This document shows, one piece after another, positions 35,170-43,265 of a stretch of 64,000 nucleotides of DNA. The position numbers and the translations under genes are program-made. The notes beneath the pieces were generated by a model. That model was not told the DNA's origin, did no database searches, and saw only the letters and a program-made list of their open reading frames with translations. The DNA is from Alistipes sp. (GTDB lineage Bacteria > Bacteroidota > Bacteroidia > Bacteroidales > Rikenellaceae): assembly GCA_017555695.1 (NCBI GenBank), contig JAFZFX010000004.1, positions 1 through 64,000 on the forward strand, read 5' to 3'. Position 1 is the stretch's first letter; every line of letters begins with the position of its first letter.

Positions 35170-37302
35170 CTAATCATAGAATCCCCACGAGATACCCATC
35201 TTAAACATACCCGGATTCAGAGGATAGCCAGCAACGGTGAAATACTGTCCGTTACCAAACAATCCGCAGTTCGCGTGTTGGTATTTTAAGAAGATACGCA
35301 TTCTTTTCCATTTGGCGGTAATAAATGCATCAAGATATGGATAGTTACCTACCTTCACATCCTGCTGATTGTAAAATACTGCCAACGCAGGATTGTACGA
35401 GGGCGCATAATACGATGTATTATAACGGCCATCGACACCAATCTGCATACGCAACACCTTGTTTTTTTCTACCCAAAACTCGTAATAATAAGATAGATAG
35501 GCGCTGCCCAAAGGAACGGGAATAACCTCTTGATTTGTGCTCCACTGCAACAATACCCTGTGGTCGAGGTGAAATCCGCCAAGGCGGAAATCTTTTTTAG
35601 CATACAGACTCGTAAGGCTTATTGCTGAATCAGACTGACTAACGCGGCTGTGTGTGTCGTAATAGATTTTGTTTGAAACCACACCTTGCCACGCCTTCAA
35701 CTCAAGAGCCCAGTCAGGAATCTCCAGCGATACCTCGAAACGAGTCTCATCCTCCTTATTAAAGGAGTTGAACCACACAAAGTGATTCGAGAATAGGTTT
35801 TCTTGCCAATACGAGGGCGACTGTCGCAACTGCGAGAATCGTCCCGACAAGATAACGGGATGACTGCGGAATTTGGCCGTAATTGTCAAGTAGGCATTCA
35901 AGGCCAAATCTCCACCTCTATAACCCGACGGATAGAACTTAAAATCAGCTCCCCAGTCGGCAAATCTCTTAATCTTACCATTTACTGCGCCGTAAGTGTA
36001 CCACGCAGTAGGCTTATCAGTTTTGTACCTGCCTGTCGCATAATTATCGAGCGCGAACTGCGAGTAACCATACATATCAATACCAACACCACCGCCCAAA
36101 CGGCCTACAGCACCGTTGCGGTCCCAAGGCTGGGCATCGACGAAGAAGCGGTTTGATACTACCCTCTCGCGAATTGAGTCACGCGACTCGGCTGGATAGA
36201 TAAACCAGTCATCGTAATACTCTCCCGTCGAGGGTACATATTCGCCATTTTCGTCCACCGAGCCACGCTCGTTGGTGAAAGTAGCATATTTGTCAGTATA
36301 TAATTTGCTCCAGGTGTTGTACTCAAAAATATGGCCAAAGTAGATGGCTGACAAACCTGCGAGTGAAAAATCGTAATCGGTAACGGGCTGCAGAGGCACT
36401 GCATATGCCTGCTTGATGAAGAGCGAGTTATTGCGATATGAGTTCTCGGCTTGTGCGCTCGCCAGCTTCATAGGCACACCCGAAGGATGCTCGTATGTGG
36501 TATCGGCAACGGCCCACATACCAACGACACCACCATTCTCGCGCTGTTTGATGCGGTTGTTGATGTATGCCGCGTGAACAGAGTAGCGCTTGCCCGTATG
36601 CGAGAACGCCACAGCCAAGTTGTGGTTTGTTGTACGCTGCCAATCGTAAAGGCCCTTGGTGCCACGAGACTTGTAGCTGACATTAAAACCCGTTGTGGGC
36701 GATACATTGTGAGCCATAGTAATCTCGAAATGCTCCTCTCGATAACGCTTCTGACCAGACTCCAGGTATGTAATATTCAGATAAGGAGTCTTAGAGTTAT
36801 AAAAAGGCACATTATTCATACGATAAGTATAAGCATCGTATGGCTGCGCAAACTCAAAGTCGGGAGAGTTAGGTCTATCGAAGTAGTTGAACGGCAGAGT
36901 AGACTGACCCAAACCGCCGAGTGTCATATCACCCACGCCCTTCAGATAGTAGGGATAATCCAAACGCCAATTCATTAAAGTAGTGTCGAGCGGTTGGATA
37001 TCCACATTATTCATATCTCTATCGACATTCCACATAAAGTTAGGAAGGGCGCGGATAGAGTCATTGAAGTAGTATGACTCCAAAGGTTTGCGGATGCGGT
37101 TGATGCGGGTAGAGTCCACCGCATTTTTACCCTCTTCGCCCTCTGTTTCGCCGAATGGATTATCTCCGCCTAACGCCGTACTGATACCATTGCGTTGCGC
37201 GCGAGCCAAGGTCGAAGCATCGAACTGCGCAAATGCCGAATCGGGCGACATTACAAATAATGCCACCGCAAGCAAAAACATTATGCGCAAACCACACTTC
37301 AT
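35170..37302 (-). CDS. Putative porin of the Bacteroidetes Porin_10 type
   Basis: 710 residues with a signal peptide ending SAFAQ. The long barrel is rich in Tyr, Asn and Phe with repeated strand-turn patterns, and the last strand closes at the C-terminus (MFKMGISWGFYD). Length and pattern suit the large putative porins common in Bacteroidota. The substrate is unknown. It lies 9 bp downstream of the phosphatidylserine synthase gene and upstream of the lytic transglycosylase, suggesting one envelope operon. Confidence 0.75.
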   Translation of the reverse strand: MKCGLRIMFLLAVALFVMSPDSAFAQFDASTLARAQRNGISTALGGDNPFGETEGEEGKNAVDSTRINRIRKPLESYYFNDSIRALPNFMWNVDRDMNNVDIQPLDTTLMNWRLDYPYYLKGVGDMTLGGLGQSTLPFNYFDRPNSPDFEFAQPYDAYTYRMNNVPFYNSKTPYLNITYLESGQKRYREEHFEITMAHNVSPTTGFNVSYKSRGTKGLYDWQRTTNHNLAVAFSHTGKRYSVHAAYINNRIKQRENGGVVGMWAVADTTYEHPSGVPMKLASAQAENSYRNNSLFIKQAYAVPLQPVTDYDFSLAGLSAIYFGHIFEYNTWSKLYTDKYATFTNERGSVDENGEYVPSTGEYYDDWFIYPAESRDSIRERVVSNRFFVDAQPWDRNGAVGRLGGGVGIDMYGYSQFALDNYATGRYKTDKPTAWYTYGAVNGKIKRFADWGADFKFYPSGYRGGDLALNAYLTITAKFRSHPVILSGRFSQLRQSPSYWQENLFSNHFVWFNSFNKEDETRFEVSLEIPDWALELKAWQGVVSNKIYYDTHSRVSQSDSAISLTSLYAKKDFRLGGFHLDHRVLLQWSTNQEVIPVPLGSAYLSYYYEFWVEKNKVLRMQIGVDGRYNTSYYAPSYNPALAVFYNQQDVKVGNYPYLDAFITAKWKRMRIFLKYQHANCGLFGNGQYFTVAGYPLNPGMFKMGISWGFYD

Positions 37303-37311
37303 TGCAAAGAA

Positions 37312-38028
37312 CTATCTCTTATTCTTGTTCGCCACCCAACGAATAGACGAGAGGGTGACATATATTATTATAATTGCTGGAATAGAGTATCGCGTAAACA
37401 ATACTATGATAAGTGCCGAAGCCAACAGAAACGAGTAACGCAACTCATTGCCACGCCAGCCAAAGCCCTTAAACTTCAGCGCGAACATTCTGATGGGCGA
37501 AATAAGCAACACGGCCATCACTACCGATACCGCCAAAACTACCTCCTTGCACAACACCAAGTCGCCAGCTGCAGCCAACATACCGAGCGAAAGGCAGAAC
37601 AGACCATTAGCAGGAGTGGGCAGACCGCAGAACTCTGTAGTTTGTGTGTCGTCCACATTAAACTTCGCCAATCGCAGAGCCGAGAAGGCAACGATAATGA
37701 GTGTAGCGTAGCGTGCGATGCCAGCAACATCAGCAGTCAACAGACCACTCTCGGGTGCACTCTCATACATAGACCACATAGCCAACGATGGCACCAAACC
37801 AAATGAAACCATATCGGCCAGAGAATCGAGCTGTACACCTATCGGCGATACAGACTTAAGCAATCGGGCTGCAAATCCGTCAAAGAAATCAAAAACGGCA
37901 GCAACTACCACCAGCCAAAAGGCTAACTTAAAATCGGCACTTGTTAGCAAAGTGATAGCGGCGCAAGAGCCACAAAGCAGGTTGCCGAGCGTTAGCATAT
38001 TGGGTATTGTAAATAGTCTAATCTGCAT
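37312..38028 (-). CDS. pssA: CDP-diacylglycerol-serine O-phosphatidyltransferase
   Basis: About 238 residues from ATG 38028 (MQIRLFTIPNMLT). The complete CDP-alcohol phosphotransferase motif D-x2-DG-x2-AR-x8-G-x3-D-x3-D is visible in the FDFFDGFAARLL to DSLADMV segment. There are about eight membrane helices. It makes phosphatidylserine, the precursor of phosphatidylethanolamine, which is the donor for the transferase at 2664. The longer 249-residue frame only adds 11 unlikely residues. Confidence 0.92.
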   Translation of the reverse strand: MQIRLFTIPNMLTLGNLLCGSCAAITLLTSADFKLAFWLVVVAAVFDFFDGFAARLLKSVSPIGVQLDSLADMVSFGLVPSLAMWSMYESAPESGLLTADVAGIARYATLIIVAFSALRLAKFNVDDTQTTEFCGLPTPANGLFCLSLGMLAAAGDLVLCKEVVLAVSVVMAVLLISPIRMFALKFKGFGWRGNELRYSFLLASALIIVLFTRYSIPAIIIIYVTLSSIRWVANKNKR

Positions 38029-38078
38029 TTTTTTACAATTATTTGTCGTAATAATCGGCAAAGTTACGAATAATTTTT

Positions 38079-38086
38079 TATCTTTG
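38079..38086 (+). promoter_or_regulatory. -7 element of the mannose-1-phosphate guanylyltransferase gene
   Basis: TATCTTTG, 33 bp upstream of the ATG at 38120. No ideal -33 partner. It supports the short start. Confidence 0.5.
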
Positions 38087-38119
38087 CATAAAACTCATAA
38101 AATCTTTGTGTGTAACACT

Positions 38120-39193
38120 ATGAAAAATAACACATATTGTATAATAATGGCAGGTGGTATAGGCACCCGTTTTTGGCCTATGAGCCGTCGTTCAATGCCC
38201 AAGCAGTTCCTGGATATTCTCGGAACGGGCAAATCGTTCATCCGTGCGACATTCGAGCGTTTTGCGGCATTGGTGCCTAACGAGAACTTCTTGGTAGTCA
38301 CTAATCAAGCCTATAAAGATTTGGTATTGCAGCATTTACCCGAGCTCAAGCCCGAGCAGGTGTTGTGCGAGCCTATTGGTCGTAACACAGCGCCGTGCAT
38401 CGCTTATGCTGCATATTCGTTGCTCAAGAGCAACCCCGATGCCGAGATGATTGTGACTCCGTCAGACCACCTGATTCTCAACGAAACAGATTTTCACGCT
38501 ATAATTCGTGAATGTTTGGATTTTGCCGACAAAAACGACGCTTTGATGACTGTCGGCATCAACCCTACCCGTCCCGACACTGGTTACGGCTATATCCAGA
38601 AATCTAACAGCGACGATATCAGCAAGGTTAAATGCTTTACCGAGAAACCCAATCTCGAGATGGCACAGACATTCATCGAGAGTGGCGAGTTCTTCTGGAA
38701 TGCAGGTATATTCATCTGGAAAGTAAAGGATATCGTAGAGGCATTCTCGATGCATCTGCCCGAACATCACGCCCTCTTCTCGGCTATTGTTGATGATCTT
38801 GGCACCGAGCGCGAGGCGGCGGCTATCGAGCAGGTATTCTCTGAGTGCAAGGCCATCTCCATCGACTACGGCGTTATGGAGAAGGCGGACAATGTATATG
38901 TGCGTTGCGGGGACTTCGGTTGGAGCGATGTCGGCACCTGGGGTTCGGTATATCAACTCTCACGCAAGGATGCATTCGCTAACACTAAATCTCACGACGG
39001 ATGCTACACATATGCCACTCGCAGCTCAATCATCTCTATTCCAGAGGGTAAGGTGGCTATTATCAACGGTTTGAGAGATTACATTGTGGTGGATACCGAC
39101 GATGTGTTGATGATTTGCCCCCGTAGCGAGGAGCAGTCAATCAAGAAGTATATCGACGATGTAAGATTCGACAAAGGCGACAAACACATCTAA
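38120..39193 (+). CDS. manC: Mannose-1-phosphate guanylyltransferase
   Basis: 357 residues. The nucleotidyltransferase signature MAGGIGTRFWPMSRRSMPKQ stands at the N-terminus, and later blocks MIVTPSDHL and FTEKPNLEMAQ belong to the GDP-mannose pyrophosphorylase family. It makes GDP-mannose, precursor of GDP-fucose and mannosylated glycans. The frame is open 400 bases upstream across pssA in antisense, but the -7 element at 38079 and the conserved N-terminus fix the ATG at 38120. The separate isomerase domain of long ManC proteins is absent. Confidence 0.93.
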   Translation: MKNNTYCIIMAGGIGTRFWPMSRRSMPKQFLDILGTGKSFIRATFERFAALVPNENFLVVTNQAYKDLVLQHLPELKPEQVLCEPIGRNTAPCIAYAAYSLLKSNPDAEMIVTPSDHLILNETDFHAIIRECLDFADKNDALMTVGINPTRPDTGYGYIQKSNSDDISKVKCFTEKPNLEMAQTFIESGEFFWNAGIFIWKVKDIVEAFSMHLPEHHALFSAIVDDLGTEREAAAIEQVFSECKAISIDYGVMEKADNVYVRCGDFGWSDVGTWGSVYQLSRKDAFANTKSHDGCYTYATRSSIISIPEGKVAIINGLRDYIVVDTDDVLMICPRSEEQSIKKYIDDVRFDKGDKHI

Positions 39194-39234
39194 TTCTGCA
39201 ACACTCTCTGCCTCGTGCAGAAGACCATAACAAC

Positions 39235-39277
39235 AAGGCTGTCCGACCTATTTAGGAACGACAGCCTTCTTTTTTTA
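39235..39277 (+). terminator. Terminator of manC
   Basis: AAGGCTGTC (39235-39243) pairs with GACAGCCTT (39260-39268), then a T run. Confidence 0.85.
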
Positions 39278-39352
39278 TCCAATTTATAACACTTCACATC
39301 TCTGCGAATACGCTTTTTAGGCCAATAGTTTCCATATTTTAGGAAAAATTCA

Positions 39353-39360
39353 TACTTTTG
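39353..39360 (+). promoter_or_regulatory. -7 element of the OPT transporter gene
   Basis: TACTTTTG. It leaves an unusually long leader of about 125 nt before ATG 39491, containing the hairpin at 39393-39429. Confidence 0.5.
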
Positions 39361-39392
39361 TATTATGGCTTAATATAGGGCAACAGTTTTTG

Positions 39393-39429
39393 TTGTTTGG
39401 CAATTTATGTGTACACCACTGCCAAACAA
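39393..39429 (+). promoter_or_regulatory. Leader hairpin upstream of the OPT transporter
   Basis: TTGTTTGGCA (39393-39402) pairs perfectly with TGCCAAACAA (39420-39429) over a 17-nt loop. No T run follows, so it is not a terminator. It may be a regulatory RNA structure or a DNA operator. Confidence 0.45.
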
Positions 39430-39490
39430 GTGAAGCAAAGACTCCACATAACCGAGCAAAGAGAAAATATTAACAAAAAAAATAGATTTT

Positions 39491-41434
39491 ATGGAACAAC
39501 AGAAACAAAATGTATCTCTTCCCGACAACGCCTATCGTGAACTGAAGGCGGGCGAGGAGTACAAGCCTTTGATGTCAGCCAACTCTACTCCGGCCGAAGT
39601 TACACCCTACTCTGTAACGATGGGTATTGTTATGGCAATCGTATTTTCGGCAGCTGCCGCCTTCCTTGGCCTGAAGGTTGGTCAGGTTTTCGAGGCCGCA
39701 ATTCCCATTGCCATCATTGCCGTAGGTATGGGCACAGCGCTGGGCAAGAAGAATATGCTTGGCCAGAATGTTATCATCCAGTCTATCGGCGCATCGTCAG
39801 GTGTAATCGTGGCTGGTGCAATCTTTACGCTCCCTGCGTTGTATATCCTTGGTCTTGAGGCGCAGTTCTATCAGATTTTCCTCTCATCACTGCTTGGTGG
39901 TGTATTGGGCATCGTACTGCTGATTCCTTTTAGAAAGTATTTCGTTAAGGAGATGCACGGCAAATACCCCTTCCCCGAAGCAACCGCCACAACAGAGGTG
40001 TTGGTGTCGGGCGAAAAGGGTGGCAATCAAGCAAAGTTACTGGCTGTAGCTGGCTTGGTTGGTGGTCTTTATGACTTCGCTGTCAGCACATTTGGTGCTT
40101 GGACCGAGGTTGTATCTACCCGCATCACTGCATTTGGTGCTATGTGTGCCGATAAGTTCAAGGTGGTATTCTCGCTCAATACTGGTGCTGCCGTTTTGGG
40201 TTTGGGTTATATCATCGGTCTTAAATATGCAGTTATCATCACTGCAGGTTCTTGCCTCGTATGGTTCCTTATCGTGCCTCTTATCGGTTCGGTTGCACCC
40301 GAGGCTGCCGCGCTCACTCCCGAGAGCATCTTTACAGACTATGGTCGCCCCATCGGCATCGGTGGTATTGCTATGGCAGGATTAATCGGTATCATCCGCC
40401 AGGCTGGCATCATCCGTCAGGCTGTAGGTTTGGCTGTTAGCGAGCTCTCATCAAAGAAGGGCGGCGCCACAGTAGTTGCAGAGCGCACACAGCGTGACCT
40501 CTCGATGAAGCTTATTTTGTCAGTTCTTATCGCAGCTCTTATCACCACTTGGGTATTCTTCCAATTCGGTCTGTTGGGCAATCTGATGCAGAGTATCGTG
40601 GCACTGCTCATCGTGTTCGTAATCGCATTCCTCTTCACTACCGTAGCTGCTAATGCTATCGCAATCGTTGGTACTAACCCCGTATCGGGAATGACATTGA
40701 TGACTCTGATTCTCAGCTCACTCGTATTGGTTAGCATTGGTCTTAACGGCAACGAGGGTATGACAGCAGCGCTGATTATCGGTGGTGTAGTTTGTACTGC
40801 ACTCTCAATGGCTGGCGGTTTCATCACCGACCTTAAGATTGGTTATTGGTTGGGCACAACTCCCAAGAAGCAGGAGGGTTGGAAGTTCCTCGGCACATTC
40901 GTATCGGCTGCAACTGTTGCTGGTGTGATGTTGGTTTTGAACGACACATACGGTTTCACAGGCGAGAACGCACTCGTTGCACCCCAGGCTAATGCTATGG
41001 CGGCTGTTATTCAGCCTTTGATGACTGGTGGTTCTACGCCATGGATTCTCTACTTTATGGGCGCTGCTTTGGCGTTGGTATTGACTGCGATAGGTGTTCC
41101 CGCATTGGCATTCTCACTCGGTATGTTCATCCCGATGTATCTCAACGCTCCGCTCGTGATTGGCGGTCTTATCGCATGGTATGTATCAAGCCGCTCGAAG
41201 GATGAGGCACTCAACAAGGCTCGTTTCGACAGAGGTACACTTATTGCGTCTGGTTTTATCGCAGGTGGTGCATTGATGGGTGTTGTTTCAGCCGTGCTTA
41301 AGTTCGTAGGCGTAGAGTGGTTTATGGCAGAATGGGCCGAATCAACCAGCGCAGAGTGGTTGGGCCTTGTAATGTATATTGCTCTTATCATCTATATGGC
41401 TTGGCATACAATGAAGGCAAAGAAAGAGGAGTAA
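39491..41434 (+). CDS. OPT-family oligopeptide transporter
   Basis: 647 residues with about 14-16 membrane helices. The N-terminal segment ELKAGEEYKPLM followed by TPYSVTMGIVMAIVFSAAAAFLGLKVGQV, shown here as two pieces, matches bacterial OPT proteins, as does KYPFPEATATTEVL. OPT carriers take up peptides, or metal-chelate complexes, with protons. It is followed 47 bp later by peptidase T, fitting peptide import and digestion. Confidence 0.9.
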   Translation: MEQQKQNVSLPDNAYRELKAGEEYKPLMSANSTPAEVTPYSVTMGIVMAIVFSAAAAFLGLKVGQVFEAAIPIAIIAVGMGTALGKKNMLGQNVIIQSIGASSGVIVAGAIFTLPALYILGLEAQFYQIFLSSLLGGVLGIVLLIPFRKYFVKEMHGKYPFPEATATTEVLVSGEKGGNQAKLLAVAGLVGGLYDFAVSTFGAWTEVVSTRITAFGAMCADKFKVVFSLNTGAAVLGLGYIIGLKYAVIITAGSCLVWFLIVPLIGSVAPEAAALTPESIFTDYGRPIGIGGIAMAGLIGIIRQAGIIRQAVGLAVSELSSKKGGATVVAERTQRDLSMKLILSVLIAALITTWVFFQFGLLGNLMQSIVALLIVFVIAFLFTTVAANAIAIVGTNPVSGMTLMTLILSSLVLVSIGLNGNEGMTAALIIGGVVCTALSMAGGFITDLKIGYWLGTTPKKQEGWKFLGTFVSAATVAGVMLVLNDTYGFTGENALVAPQANAMAAVIQPLMTGGSTPWILYFMGAALALVLTAIGVPALAFSLGMFIPMYLNAPLVIGGLIAWYVSSRSKDEALNKARFDRGTLIASGFIAGGALMGVVSAVLKFVGVEWFMAEWAESTSAEWLGLVMYIALIIYMAWHTMKAKKEE

Positions 41435-41481
41435 CAACCTAAAGTGACAGTTTAATATACAACTATAAATAATTGAAAACA

Positions 41482-42699
41482 ATGGAATTAAAAGATAGAT
41501 TTTTGAAATATGTTTCGTTTGACACACAGTCAGACGAGAACAGCACAACATTCCCCTCTACTGACAAGCAGCTCGTTTTGCTCAACTATCTAGCTGACGA
41601 GATGCGAGCATTGGGTATGCAGGATGTGACCGTTGATAAATATGGTTATGCTATGGGTACCATCCCCGCATCGGAAGGTTACGAGAATGCGCCCGTCATC
41701 GGCTTTATTTCGCATGTGGATACTGCACCTGATATGAGTGGTAAGGATGTAAAACCGCACATCATTGAGGAGTATGACGGTAGCGATATTAGACTTAACG
41801 CATCGCTTGAAATGAAGGTGGCTAACTTCCCTGAACTTAAGAATTTTATAGGTCATACACTTATCCATACCGACGGCACTACCCTCTTGGGTGCTGACGA
41901 TAAGGCTGGTTGTGCAGAGATTATGACTGCGGCTGAGTATTTGATGACTCATCCTGAAATCAAGCACGGTAAGATTCGTCTTGGCTTCACTCCCGACGAA
42001 GAGATTGGCCGAGGTGTAGATTACTTTGATGTAAAGGCTTTTGGTGCCGACTTCGCATATACTATGGATGGTAGCGCCGAGGGCGAGTTGGAGTATGAGA
42101 ATTTCAACGCTGCGGCTGCAACTATCGAGATTCAGGGTTGCAATGTACACCCTGGTTACGCAAAGGACAAGATGATCAACGCCATTCAGGTGGCTTGTGA
42201 ACTGAATGCTCTGTTGCCCGCCGTTGAGCGCCCCGAGCATACAACAGGCTATGAGGGATTCTACCACTGCGTAGGTTTGAACGGCACTGTGGAGAACGCC
42301 AAGATTTCATATATCATCCGCGACCACTGCAGCGAGAAGTTCGAACAGAAGAAGGTATTTATGTGGTCGTGCGTAGATTTGCTCAAGAAGAAGTATGGCG
42401 AGGATGTACTGAAGCTCACCTTGAAGGATCAGTACTTCAATATGCGCAAGATGGTGGAGCCACATCCGCAGGTAATCGACAAGGCTATGGAGGCTATGCG
42501 TATGGCCGATGTCGAGCCTATCGTGAAGCCGATCCGTGGCGGAACAGATGGTGCGCGTCTGTCGTTTATGGGCCTACCCTGCCCCAACATCTTTGCGGGT
42601 GGTATGAACTTCCACGGCAAGTTTGAGTATTGCTCACTCAACACAATGGAGAAGGCTACACAGGTGATTATCAACCTGGCGCAGTTGTGGGCAAAGTAA
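41482..42699 (+). CDS. pepT: Peptidase T (tripeptide aminopeptidase)
   Basis: About 405 residues from ATG 41482 (MELKDRFL); a TTG start three codons earlier is less likely. M20-family zinc ligands are visible: H in GFISHVDTAPDMSG, D in LLGADDKAG, E in TPDEEIGRG, and the late GGTDGARLSFMG. It removes the N-terminal residue of tripeptides in the cytosol. It pairs functionally with the OPT transporter just upstream. Confidence 0.95.
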   Translation: MELKDRFLKYVSFDTQSDENSTTFPSTDKQLVLLNYLADEMRALGMQDVTVDKYGYAMGTIPASEGYENAPVIGFISHVDTAPDMSGKDVKPHIIEEYDGSDIRLNASLEMKVANFPELKNFIGHTLIHTDGTTLLGADDKAGCAEIMTAAEYLMTHPEIKHGKIRLGFTPDEEIGRGVDYFDVKAFGADFAYTMDGSAEGELEYENFNAAAATIEIQGCNVHPGYAKDKMINAIQVACELNALLPAVERPEHTTGYEGFYHCVGLNGTVENAKISYIIRDHCSEKFEQKKVFMWSCVDLLKKKYGEDVLKLTLKDQYFNMRKMVEPHPQVIDKAMEAMRMADVEPIVKPIRGGTDGARLSFMGLPCPNIFAGGMNFHGKFEYCSLNTMEKATQVIINLAQLWAK

Positions 42700-42751
42700 T
42701 CCATGAGAAATTAAAGTAACACTTTAATATAAAAGACTCAACACAAAGGTT

Positions 42752-43264
42752 ATGAATGGTTTTAAGGAGATTGACCCTGTTGCGATTAACGACAATTTTA
42801 TCAAGTTAATCGGCTCGGATTGGATGCTCATTACCGCTGGCAATAAGGACTCTTATAACACTATGACTGCCTCGTGGGGTGGCGTAGGGTTTATGTGGAA
42901 CTACCCTGTCGCTATGGCTGTTATCAGACCGCAACGCCACACTCACTCATTCACCGAGAGCCAAGAGCGTATGACCCTATCGTTCTTTTCGGAGGAGTAT
43001 CGTGATGCACTAACATATTGCGGCACACATTCGGGAAGCAAAGAGGATAAAATCACCAATGCAGGTCTATCTGTTGTATTCACCGCCAACGACACACCCG
43101 CCATCGAGCAGGCGCGTCTGGTATTGGAGTGCAAGAAACTATATGTCTCGAAGTTAGAGGCTGCCCATTTCATCGACCGCGAGATAGTCGAGCGTTGGTA
43201 TCCCCAGGGGGATTACCATTGTGTATATGTGATGAAAATCGAGAAAGCATATATTAAAGAGTAA
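42752..43264 (+). CDS. Flavin reductase-like domain protein
   Basis: 170 residues. The segments NTMTASWGGVGFMWNYPVAMAVIRPQRHT and LSFFSEEYRDALTYCG, quoted as separate blocks under the family pattern, match FMN-binding flavin reductase-like proteins (split-barrel fold). It likely binds FMN; the electron acceptor is unknown. A palindrome with arms ATTAAAGT/ACTTTAAT lies at 42710-42728, 24 bp upstream. The next gene, nadE, starts one base after its stop. Confidence 0.8.
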   Translation: MNGFKEIDPVAINDNFIKLIGSDWMLITAGNKDSYNTMTASWGGVGFMWNYPVAMAVIRPQRHTHSFTESQERMTLSFFSEEYRDALTYCGTHSGSKEDKITNAGLSVVFTANDTPAIEQARLVLECKKLYVSKLEAAHFIDREIVERWYPQGDYHCVYVMKIEKAYIKE

Positions 43265-43265
43265 G

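Noticed and set aside
37718..38119. N-terminal extension of the mannose-1-phosphate guanylyltransferase
   Set aside because: The extension is antisense to pssA and precedes the -7 element; the conserved N-terminal signature begins right after ATG 38120.
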